Source: CAZOIA01 sp964579675
Lineage (GTDB): Bacteria > Planctomycetota > Phycisphaerae > UBA1845 > PWPN01
Direction of reading: 5' to 3'
Length of the DNA stretch: 12,907 bases
NCBI GenBank assembly: GCA_964579675.1
Contig: CAZOIA010000156.1
Location: 1-12,907, forward strand
Positions within the stretch are counted from its first letter, which is position 1, and every line of letters begins with the position of its first letter. The position numbers and the translations under genes are program-made. Below the pieces are notes generated by a model that searched no databases, was not told the DNA's origin, and worked only from the letters and a program-made list of their open reading frames with translations. Below, piece by piece: positions 1 to 5,822 of the stretch.

Positions 1-615
1 GGATTGTATGCTCAAGCCCCGTTCTTCAAGTTTGTCCTGGCCCACGACAAAGATGTCCTGGCGGTCCTGAAGGACGAACGCCGAGACTTGCTGGAGGATG
101 CGCGTCAACTGTTCACAGAGATGATCCCTCAGCAGACCCAGAGGGGAAGAGTCCAACGAGAGACTTGGGACGCGGACGGCTTTACCTCATGGTCCTCGTT
201 GGGCCATCCGGTCCGTGTCGTTCGGAGTCGGGAAACCACAACGATCCGACGTCAGCTCACCAAGGAAGATGAAACGCTGGTCTCCGATTGGGTCTGGGTG
301 ACCACCTTGTCCCTCCCGCGGGCCTCCACCCAAACCATCGTGGATCTGGGGCATCGGCGATGGTATGTCGAGAACCAGGGGTTCAACGAACTGGTGAACC
401 GTTGGTCTGCAGATCATGTCTACAAGCACCATCCCACCGCTATCCTGGCGTTCTGGTTGATGGCGATGCTGGCGATCAACGTGTTTTACGCCTTCTACTT
501 GCGGAATCTCAAGCCGCAGCTTCGCCGGCGAAACACGATGCGACATATCGCGGCTCAAATCGCCGCCGAACTCTACGATGGCATATCCCGACCTCTGAAC
601 CCGAGACCACCCTGA
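1..615 (+). CDS. IS4-type DDE transposase, C-terminal part (5' end outside window)
   Basis: The frame is open from the first base and ends at TGA 613-615, so the true start lies upstream. About 203 residues are visible. The key motif is at about residues 117-134, where HRRWYVENQGFNEL matches the Y-R-E region of IS4-family transposases; E123 is the likely third acidic residue of the DDE triad. Earlier the segment LKDERRDLLEDA, after a beta-strand-like FVLAHDKD, fits the region following the second Asp. A hydrophobic helix (AILAFWLMAMLAINVFYAFYL) follows the Glu, as is common in this family. The first Asp and the left end of the element are not visible. I could not define a terminal inverted repeat in the 236 bases to the next gene. 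Family level is fairly secure; the exact IS group is not. Confidence 0.8.
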   Translation, partial: GLYAQAPFFKFVLAHDKDVLAVLKDERRDLLEDARQLFTEMIPQQTQRGRVQRETWDADGFTSWSSLGHPVRVVRSRETTTIRRQLTKEDETLVSDWVWVTTLSLPRASTQTIVDLGHRRWYVENQGFNELVNRWSADHVYKHHPTAILAFWLMAMLAINVFYAFYLRNLKPQLRRRNTMRHIAAQIAAELYDGISRPLNPRPP

Positions 616-827
616 CGGCCTCCGCCGGGGCCATGTCGATTCCGCGGCCGGGGACCACCAGTCGTGCGCCACCTCGGCCAAGCCGTCCCTCCCAGCCCTC
701 GGGCGAGCCCTCGTCGCCACCCCAAAATCGCCACCCGAAGATGCTCAAACCAAAAACCGACGCCAAACCCTGATCAGGACCAGACTTGTCGGCCTACTTG
801 CGGAATCGCTGCTTGTCGGTGGTGATC

Positions 828-851
828 CTTGGACATTCGACACGGTCCAAG
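828..851. terminator. 7-bp inverted repeat just past the end of the minus-strand gene
   Basis: CTTGGAC (828-834) and GTCCAAG (845-851) are perfectly complementary around a 10-base loop. The repeat directly abuts the stop codon of the minus-strand gene ending at 852, so it could act as a transcription stop for that gene. No T-run follows in the minus direction, so an intrinsic terminator is only weakly supported. Confidence 0.3.
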
Positions 852-1880
852 CTACGCTCCCCGCGGCGCGTCCGTGTTGCCTTCGGCCTGGTCTTGTTCG
901 GCGTCAATTCCGCGCATCTCTGCGCGTATATTGTTCAGGCCGGCGCTGATGCGATCTAAGAAGCGATCGATCTGGTCTTTCGCCCCCAGCGGCGGAATGG
1001 TCCATTCCGCGAGCAAGCCACCCAGTTCGAGAACAAAGCCCACGAACCATTCCGTGTCGTGAACCCGAACCTCCTGGATCGCCCGGAGATACGCCGCCTC
1101 GGCGCCGCGAAACTCCTCGCTGGTGTGCGGAGCCGACCGTGCTACTCGATGAAACTCATGAACGACGGCAGCCAGCCTCTTGACCTCGGCGGCGACGGCC
1201 CGTCCGCGCTCGACCAGCTTGCGGGCGGTCAACTGGTGTTCTTGGTGCTCATCGGCCGCCTGGATGATGTTATCGCGAATCCCGTCCAATCCGCTTTCAT
1301 CGAGTAGACGTGGGTGAGCCGCGTGGATTGAGAGGAGCCGACGCATGGACTGAGCCACGGCTTGCTCATCTCCGCGCCGTGACGCGGCGACGGCCTGCTG
1401 CGTTAGCGCCATGATCTGGTCCCTGAGGTGCTCCAGGTGCGTCCGCAGTTTCCGGACTAACCGCTCGTATTGCTCTAGCGCCGCGGCGGGAATGACGCCA
1501 CAGTTCTCTTCCTGGAAGGCTCGCATCTGTCCCCACACGGCGCGGGTTTGATCCTCGTCGCCACGCTCCAAGCATTCGCCGAGGGTTTGAGCCAGCCGGT
1601 CGAAGGCCGCCCGAACCTCCTCCGGCGGTGCTGGTCGGGAATCGGGCCTGGACTCCGGGGCAGCGGTCGACGGCTCCTGGGTTTGCTGCTCCAACTCGAA
1701 TTCGGCACGCCGCTGCTCGAGCTCGGCGCGGATCAGGCTCTGCAGCGTCGCATCATCTCGGACGTCCGGGTCGCTCAGCGCACGCGCGCCAATCTGCTTC
1801 AGCGAGGCAAGATCCCGACTCTCGTGATGAATCACCGAACGCCAACGCTGGAAAACGACGTCACGTTGCTTCGTATTCAT
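852..1880 (-). CDS. Uncharacterised helical, charged protein (342 aa)
   Basis: I do not recognise this protein. The frame extends upstream to 1931, but I place the start at ATG 1880-1878 (MNTKQRDVVFQRW) because GGAG lies 6 bases upstream. The protein is soluble-looking and mostly alpha-helical. Residues about 1-70 are a helical, charged N-terminus with LASLKQIGARALSDPDVRDD. Residues about 70-90 are a Pro/Ser/Glu-rich linker. Residues about 90-310 are long amphipathic helices rich in Glu, Arg, Gln and Ala that could form coiled coils. The stretch EWFVGFVLELGGLLAEW is hydrophobic but broken by Glu and is not a clear membrane segment. The C-terminus is acidic and polar. No signal peptide or catalytic motif is seen. 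It stands alone, 348 bases downstream of the same-strand DUF502 gene. Function unknown. Confidence 0.75.
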   Translation of the reverse strand: MNTKQRDVVFQRWRSVIHHESRDLASLKQIGARALSDPDVRDDATLQSLIRAELEQRRAEFELEQQTQEPSTAAPESRPDSRPAPPEEVRAAFDRLAQTLGECLERGDEDQTRAVWGQMRAFQEENCGVIPAAALEQYERLVRKLRTHLEHLRDQIMALTQQAVAASRRGDEQAVAQSMRRLLSIHAAHPRLLDESGLDGIRDNIIQAADEHQEHQLTARKLVERGRAVAAEVKRLAAVVHEFHRVARSAPHTSEEFRGAEAAYLRAIQEVRVHDTEWFVGFVLELGGLLAEWTIPPLGAKDQIDRFLDRISAGLNNIRAEMRGIDAEQDQAEGNTDAPRGA

Positions 1881-2228
1881 GCCTGGCTCCGGCGAGGTGC
1901 CCAACATGGAGGATCGAGAGGGATTACCCATTCACTCATGAGATCAGGGATCGCCCAGCTCATGTTTCTTGTCCGCTGCCATCATGATAGATCGCGGTTG
2001 GGACTGGAGCAAAGGGGGTATGGTCGTGGCTTCCTGGATTCCGGTGTCTCGGCAACCTGGCAGCACCTGCGGCCGCCACCACTCCGACGCATCGCGGACA
2101 GTGGGTCGGAGTGCGTTCGGCCGGCTGGTCGTCGCGCGGTGATAGAGCACACGGTCGAGATCGGCGAGACCATGGCCGCCATTGAGCGGGCTGGCTTCCT
2201 CGTGGCCTGGGTGCGACCGGTGCTCTGC
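1881..2228. other. Intergenic region with no recognised gene
   Basis: This 348-base stretch lies between the DUF502 gene and the 342-aa protein gene, both on the minus strand. Short frames exist on both strands, but none has both a convincing ribosome-binding site and protein-like composition. The bases just right of 1880 carry the GGAG of the downstream gene. The promoter of that gene probably lies here, but I see no clear -35/-10 pair and no terminator hairpin. Confidence 0.5.
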
Positions 2229-2822
2229 CTATCCTTCCTTCGTTGCGGTCATTCCCGCAGTGACGGCGAACCGCATCGCCTGCTCGATGGACATGTCGAT
2301 CGGTTGGACAGCCGAGCGGGGAACCATAGTCGTGAACCCGCCCATCTGATAGCTCATCGGCAGATAGACCGCCACGGTATCGTCCCCGCCGATCCCGGTC
2401 GGCAGGTCGCTGAAGTCCTCTCGCGTGATGAAACCGATGAAGCGCAGACTGGTGTTCCCGACTGCCACGACGACGGCCTTGCTCATCGTCTTCTTGTCCG
2501 AGCCCGAGAAGAAGCCCATCAGGTCGCGAACGGCGCCATAGAGGGTCTTGACCAGGGGAATCCGCTCCAGCAGCCTTTCACCCCACCCCAGGAACGTTCG
2601 AAACAACCAGGCGTTCATCAGGACGCCGATCGTGAACACCAGGGCAAGGCCGGCGACCACGCCCATGCCCGGCCAGTAAAGGCGGTCCGGGATGAGCATC
2701 TTCAATCCCCTCCCCAGGACCAACTCCGCCGTGCTGCCAAGCCAGTAGAACACGTAGATCGTCACCGTGATCGGCAGAACGGCGGCCAGCCCCTTGAGAA
2801 AGATCCTGGTGACCGTTTTCAT
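2229..2822 (-). CDS. DUF502 family inner-membrane protein (197 aa)
   Basis: The start is set at ATG 2822-2820 (MKTVTRIFLKG) because AAGGAG lies 8 bases upstream; a longer open frame to 3062 is non-protein-like. Two membrane segments are visible, at about residues 7-29 (LAAVLPITVTIYVFYWLG) and 52-73 (GMGVVAGLALVFTIGVLMNAW). A family-typical stretch IPLVKTLYGAVRDL follows, then a soluble beta-rich domain with FIGFITRED, DDTVAVYLP and VPRSAVQPIDMSIEQAM. Length and order match the DUF502 (PF04367) proteins, which are conserved but of unknown biochemical role. The IS200-type element sits about 150 bases upstream on the same strand and may have separated this gene from its native promoter. Family assignment is confident; function is not known. 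Confidence 0.88.
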   Translation of the reverse strand: MKTVTRIFLKGLAAVLPITVTIYVFYWLGSTAELVLGRGLKMLIPDRLYWPGMGVVAGLALVFTIGVLMNAWLFRTFLGWGERLLERIPLVKTLYGAVRDLMGFFSGSDKKTMSKAVVVAVGNTSLRFIGFITREDFSDLPTGIGGDDTVAVYLPMSYQMGGFTTMVPRSAVQPIDMSIEQAMRFAVTAGMTATKEG

Positions 2823-2979
2823 ATTCGGTTCTCCTTCCCGAGGCCAGTCGGTTGACTCATCGGGGTTGCATTGCCAATTCTCGCAACGCAACCTACAGCC
2901 GAGCGTACCCCCAGTCCACCTTGGGGATCGAGGGCTTGTAGACCACTCTTTTCCGGGTCGTGCCAGACATAGTAATCGA

Positions 2980-2998
2980 CCACGCCCGTAGGGCGTGG
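2980..2998. repeat. Right-end hairpin of the IS200-type element
   Basis: CCACGCCC, a GTA loop and GGGCGTGG form a perfect 8-bp stem. On the plus strand it is followed by CTTTAGGA, matching TTTTAGGA after the other end hairpin. It is the likely TnpA recognition structure at the end distal to the transposase start. Confidence 0.8.
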
Positions 2999-3007
2999 CT
3001 TTAGGAA

Positions 3008-3024
3008 GCCCCCCTGAGGGGGGC
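3008..3024. repeat. GC-rich hairpin between tnpA and the IS right end
   Basis: GCCCCCC, a TGA loop and GGGGGGC form a perfect 7-bp stem downstream of the transposase stop (3066). With the 3040-3054 hairpin it could stop or protect the tnpA transcript, but no U-tract follows it. Confidence 0.5.
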
Positions 3025-3039
3025 GTTGTTCGTAAGGAA

Positions 3040-3054
3040 GGCCCCGTTGGGGCC
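3040..3054. repeat. GC-rich hairpin immediately downstream of tnpA
   Basis: GGCCCC, a GTT loop and GGGGCC form a perfect 6-bp stem 12 bases past the tnpA stop codon on the minus strand. It is the first of three consecutive hairpins at this end and might act as a terminator-like element; no U-run is present. Confidence 0.5.
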
Positions 3055-3065
3055 GTTGTCAACGC

Positions 3066-3491
3066 CTACTTGAGGTCCAAGTCGCCTTGGCCACTTTCAA
3101 GCTGTTCTTGCTCTCGTATGTACTGCCGCACCTGCTCCTCGTCCAGACCCACCGTGCTCACACAGTAGCCGGTGGCCCAGAAATGCAGGCCCGTCATCCG
3201 GCGGTGCTTCATCAGTTCCCGATGGACACGCACCGCACTCTTGCCTTTCAGAAACCCGATCGTATGCGAGACGCTGTACTTCGGCGGAATGCTCAAGCAC
3301 ATGTGAATGTGATCCGCCATACAGTGCCCCTCCAGCAAATCGACTTGTCGTTGGCGACACAGATCTCGCAGGATCTGGGCGATTCGCCCTCGCATCTTCC
3401 CGTAGAAGACTTTGTGGCGATACTTCGGTATGATGATCACGTGGCACTTGCATTCCCATCTCACGTGGGACAGACTCTGCCAATCGTGCAT
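3066..3491 (-). CDS. tnpA: IS200-type Y1 transposase (141 aa)
   Basis: This HUH single-strand transposase excises and inserts the element as single-stranded DNA. The start at ATG 3491-3489 (MHDWQSLSHV) is fixed by AAGGAG with a 6-base spacer. The HUH motif is at residues 61-63 (H-I-H, within MADHIHMCLSIPP). The catalytic tyrosine is probably Y124 in EQVRQYIREQE, preceded by the family-typical FWATGYCVSTVG. The length of 141 residues matches IS200 TnpA, and all expected motifs are present, so it may be active. Its Shine-Dalgarno is enclosed in an inverted repeat (3494-3536), consistent with the low translation known for IS200 transposases. Three hairpins follow the stop codon. Confidence 0.93.
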   Translation of the reverse strand: MHDWQSLSHVRWECKCHVIIIPKYRHKVFYGKMRGRIAQILRDLCRQRQVDLLEGHCMADHIHMCLSIPPKYSVSHTIGFLKGKSAVRVHRELMKHRRMTGLHFWATGYCVSTVGLDEEQVRQYIREQEQLESGQGDLDLK

Positions 3492-3493
3492 TG

Positions 3494-3536
3494 GGTTCTC
3501 CTTCCCGCCCCACGGGGCCTTCCCCGAGGGAGAACC
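3494..3536 (-). promoter_or_regulatory. Stem-loop sequestering the tnpA ribosome-binding site
   Basis: In the minus-strand transcript GGTTCTCC (3536-3529) pairs perfectly with GGAGAACC (3501-3494), which contains the GGAG of the tnpA Shine-Dalgarno. A second stem, CGGGG-AAGG-CCCCG (3526-3513), can form within the loop. Pairing would hide the ribosome-binding site three bases before the start codon. Known IS200 elements repress transposase translation with just such a 5' UTR structure. I infer the same here from the inverted repeat; no folding energy was computed. Confidence 0.65.
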
Positions 3537-3580
3537 TACGCGCACACATTACACAATGGAACGGTCGAACCTCTTCTGGT

Positions 3581-3599
3581 CCACGGCCAGAGGCCGTGG
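3581..3599. repeat. Left-end hairpin of the IS200-type element
   Basis: CCACGGCC, an AGA loop and GGCCGTGG form a perfect 8-bp stem, followed on the plus strand by TTTTAGGAGATAATAATCGA. It matches the other end hairpin in orientation, stem length and adjacent TTTAGGA, and so marks the end upstream of tnpA. Confidence 0.8.
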
Positions 3600-3622
3600 T
3601 TTTAGGAGATAATAATCGAGGC

Positions 3623-3817
3623 GTGCCGCAGACTGAAACAGAAGCGGGCCAAGCCCAAGCGGCAAGTGTTTTCGAGCAGCAGAGGACGAGCTACCTGCCC
3701 AGGTCGGTGACCGTGGCCCTGAGAGGAGACTCCCTGGTCATCACGCTGGACGGCGTATTGTCGGCGATTCCAGGCTTCTCTTGGTTTGGCGTAACAGAGG
3801 CAATTCGGCCAGAGTGA
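3623..3817 (+). pseudogene. DUF2294 protein, N-terminal half only
   Basis: From a possible GTG start at 3623 the frame encodes a short polar lead and then RTSYLPRSVTVALRGDSLVITLDGVLS. This matches the conserved N-terminal half of DUF2294 proteins (GP-SV-V-L-GD-LVITL-G-LS). After codon 3770-3772 the match stops, and a non-homologous tail runs to TGA 3815-3817. The expected C-terminal half is present immediately to the right but on the opposite strand, so this looks like one gene split by a local inversion. No strong Shine-Dalgarno precedes the GTG (AGGAG at 3604-3608 is 14 bases away). The IS200-type element ends within a few bases of this start and may have removed the native upstream region. 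Family identity is from recognition of the motif, not a search. Confidence 0.65.
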
Positions 3818-4028
3818 AGACCACGATTTCTTCCCCGGTTGCCGTGCTGACGTCGTGGTGCAAGCTCAGCATCTTGACGCCGGTGATTTCTTGGACCATC
3901 GCTTCCAGGACCAGCCGCGCCGTTTCGACCAACTGCACCCTGACTTGTTTGATAAGACCCCTTCCCTGAGATATAACCATTTCCTGTGGATGGCGTGAAT
4001 AGAAAGGCGGCGTATCCCGGGTGTACAA
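3741..4028 (-). pseudogene. DUF2294 protein, C-terminal half only, inverted
   Basis: The homologous part runs from about 3980 down to about 3795. It contains SQGRGLIKQVRVQLVETA, VLEAMVQEITGVKMLSLHHD and VSTATGEEIVVFTLAE, the conserved C-terminal half of DUF2294. The preceding 15 or so residues of the open frame and the last residues before the stop at 3741 do not look like the family. No start codon with a ribosome-binding site suits it. It faces the N-terminal half at 3623-3772. Joining CCA (plus strand, 3770-3772) to the complement of TGG 3987-3989 gives LSAI-PQEMVISQGRG, close to the expected family layout. I infer an inversion of about 3773-3986. Confidence 0.65.
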
Positions 4029-4260
4029 GAGGACATGACTCGCATAGCGGCTGGTACATAAACCAGGGGCAGGTCAGCCGGAAGAAGCTGCGGCGTCAGG
4101 CCTGCCGCCGGAGCCAGCGAGAACATGAACGCCTGGAGCACGGAGTATTGGGCATGGGCTCGAAAAAACACGTTCACCGCGAAGATGGCGATCACCAGCA
4201 CCAGGCCGACCTCCATCAGGACATAGCTGCTGAGACTCCCCCGGCCGAAAATGAATGGAA
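4027..4260 (-). pseudogene. Remnant of an MgtA-like P-type ATPase
   Basis: The minus strand reads SYVLMEVGLVLVIAIFAVNV, then FFRAHAQYSVLQAFMFSLAP and AAGLTPQLLPA. This is the transmembrane hairpin before the phosphorylation domain of magnesium-type P-type ATPases (family pattern LVLV-FAVNVFF ... FLFSLALAVGLTPQLLPA). GLTPQLLPA, the ion-binding helix motif, is intact. After it the frame drifts (DLPLVYVPAAMRVMSS), only vaguely recalling the family. The DKTGT phosphorylation site, the nucleotide domain and the rest of the roughly 850-residue protein are absent. There is no start signal. The fragment lies antisense to the first codons of the predicted grpE. Recognition is from the motif; the metal specificity is not established. 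Confidence 0.6.
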
Positions 4261-4720
4261 AGAGATCGCCCTGCGGGCGCGCGCAGAGCTGAGCAACTAC
4301 CAGAAGCGGGCGGAGAAGGAGCAGGCCGAGTCCGTCCGGTATGCCAATGGCAACCTCCTGGAGGCCCTCCTGCCGGTGCTAGACAACCTCGAACGCGTGG
4401 TCCAGACGGGGGCGCAGGCCGAGGGTAACCCCCAGACTCTGGTGGACGGCGTGAAATTGACGCTGGATATGCTCCAGAAAGTCCTGTGCGACCACGACGT
4501 GGAGCCGATCGCGGCCGAGGGCCAGCCCTTCGATCCGCACGTGCACGAGGCCATGATGGTGCGGCCCTCGGACCACGCCGAGCAGACGGTGTTGCAGGAG
4601 GTGGGCAAGGGCTACAAGCTACATGAGCGCGTGCTCCGGCCGGCGAGAGTGATCGTGTCCAAGCCGGCGCCCTCGGCGGAGGCGGCCGAGTACGAAGAGT
4701 GGGCCGAGAACGAAGAGTGA
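4154..4720 (+). CDS. grpE: GrpE nucleotide exchange factor (N-terminus rearranged)
   Basis: GrpE releases ADP from DnaK. The conserved core begins at about 4250: LRARAELSNYQKRAEKEQ is the end of the long dimer helix. LLEALLPVLDNLERVV is the four-helix region. The beta domain follows with GQPFDPHVHEAMM, VLQEVGKGYKLHERVLRPARVIVSK and an acidic tail. I chose ATG 4154 (MGSKKHVH) because GGAG lies 8 bases upstream; GTG 3986 is in frame but is not supported. The first 30 or so residues are His-rich, unlike GrpE, and are antisense to the ATPase remnant. The native N-terminus and part of the long helix therefore appear replaced. The exchange domain is complete, so activity is plausible. A cbpA-like gene follows after 130 bases; no dnaK is in the window. 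Confidence 0.85.
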   Translation: MGSKKHVHREDGDHQHQADLHQDIAAETPPAENEWKEIALRARAELSNYQKRAEKEQAESVRYANGNLLEALLPVLDNLERVVQTGAQAEGNPQTLVDGVKLTLDMLQKVLCDHDVEPIAAEGQPFDPHVHEAMMVRPSDHAEQTVLQEVGKGYKLHERVLRPARVIVSKPAPSAEAAEYEEWAENEE

Positions 4721-4850
4721 GCAACGACTAGCCAAGGACACCCATGTCAGCGCCGAGGTCGTCTCCACGCTGGACGAGAAGGCCAAGTTGGAACCGGAAG
4801 ACTGGCTGGGATCCTTTCAGGGGAATCGCAGTCTTCCCCCGGAGTCAGTC

Positions 4851-5822
4851 ATGTCTGTTGAATTCAAGGACTACTACGACGTCCTCGGCGTGGATCGAGA
4901 CGCGAGCGGCGAGGAAATCAAGAAGGCATTCCGCAAGCTCGCCCACCTGCATCACCCTGACGTTGCCAAAGACAAAACTACGGCCGACGCCAAGTTCAGG
5001 GAACTCAACGAGGCCAACGAAGTCCTCAGCGACCCGGAGAAACGGCGAAAGTATGATCAGCTGGGAGCAAACTGGAACCATCCAGAACGGCAGGCAGCAC
5101 CGCCGCAGGGCGGATTCAACGGGGGTTACGAAGAGGGTTCGGAGTTCCATTTCGATGGCACCGGATTCAGCGATTTCTTCGAGCAGTTCTTCGGCAGTCG
5201 CGGTCGGCCATCCGGCGGTTTCGGCCGAACACGGGGGAATGGCAGGGGAAGCGAGACAGTCGCCCAGCGCGGCCAAGATATCGAGGGCGACATCCTGGTG
5301 ACGTTAAACGAGATCTTGCACGGTTCGACGCGCACAATCCATCTGCAGCGTGCCGATCCTCGGACCGGGCAATCAACCATGCAGACTTTGCAGGTGGCAA
5401 TCCCACCCGGCGTTCGGGAATCGCAGCTCATCCGTCTCGCGGGCAAAGGCCAGGAAGGCATGGGCGGGGGCGACTCGGGACACCTGTATCTGAGGGTGAA
5501 GTTCGCTCAGCACCCCGACTTCCGAGTGCGCGGCGCCGACCTGTATTATGATTTGGATCTGGCCCCGTGGGAAGCGGTGCTGGGTGCCACCGTCGACATC
5601 CCAACGCTGGATGGAACGGTATCCTTAAGAATTCCGGCGAGCACCATGGCTGAACAGCGACTCCGTTTACGCGGGAAAGGTCTGCTCACGACGGACGGAA
5701 CGCGGGGCGACCTGCATGCCGTGGTGTCCATCCAGGTTCCGGCGCATCTGACGCCGGAACAGAGAGTCCTGTGGGAACAATTGGCCACAACATCGGCGTT
5801 CAACCCGAGGCAACCGTCATGA
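4851..5822 (+). CDS. cbpA: CbpA-like DnaJ co-chaperone (323 aa)
   Basis: This class B J-protein would deliver substrates to DnaK and stimulate its ATPase. I set the start at ATG 4851 (MSVEFKDYYDVLGV) because GGAG is 6 bases upstream; the open frame continues further left. The J-domain covers residues 4-70 with HPD at 35-37. A Gly/Phe-rich linker covers about 85-145 (GGFNGGYEEGSEFHFDGTGF). The two C-terminal beta domains follow, with RPGQ-like QRGQDIEGDILVTLNEILHG, VAIPPGVRESQLIRLAGKGQ and HLYLRVKFAQHPDFRVRGADLY. There is no CxxCxGxG zinc finger, which places it with CbpA rather than DnaJ proper. Its stop overlaps the cbpM start (ATGA), and that pairing supports the CbpA call. Confidence 0.93.
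   Translation: MSVEFKDYYDVLGVDRDASGEEIKKAFRKLAHLHHPDVAKDKTTADAKFRELNEANEVLSDPEKRRKYDQLGANWNHPERQAAPPQGGFNGGYEEGSEFHFDGTGFSDFFEQFFGSRGRPSGGFGRTRGNGRGSETVAQRGQDIEGDILVTLNEILHGSTRTIHLQRADPRTGQSTMQTLQVAIPPGVRESQLIRLAGKGQEGMGGGDSGHLYLRVKFAQHPDFRVRGADLYYDLDLAPWEAVLGATVDIPTLDGTVSLRIPASTMAEQRLRLRGKGLLTTDGTRGDLHAVVSIQVPAHLTPEQRVLWEQLATTSAFNPRQPS

Larger units (their letters stand above)
2968..3619 (-). mobile_element. IS200/IS605-family insertion sequence
   Basis: The element is one small gene flanked by similar hairpins in the same orientation. Read on the minus strand, the left end is TCCTAAAA followed by hairpin CCACGGCC-TCT-GGCCGTGG (3599-3581). The right end is TCCTAAAG followed by hairpin CCACGCCC-TAC-GGGCGTGG (2998-2980). 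Single-strand hairpin ends with short guide bases at the foot are the hallmark of this family, which lacks terminal inverted repeats. Related 12-mers lie just outside the two hairpins: TCGATTATTATC (3619-3608) and TCGATTACTATG (2979-2968), 10 of 12 identical. They probably contain the cleavage and target sites, so the exact boundaries are uncertain by about 10 bases. There is no tnpB, so the layout is IS200-like. Confidence 0.82.

Noticed and set aside
1548..2855. 435-codon open frame on the plus strand
   Set aside because: It runs antisense to the DUF502 gene and the 342-aa gene, has no ribosome-binding site and has Arg/His-rich composition.
2823..3062. Upstream extension of the DUF502 frame
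   Set aside because: The extra 80 residues are low in protein character, cross the IS right-end hairpins, and the internal ATG has a much better ribosome-binding site.
3986..4153. Upstream extension of grpE to GTG 3986
   Set aside because: It adds 56 codons unlike GrpE and antisense to the ATPase remnant; ATG 4154 has a better-placed GGAG.
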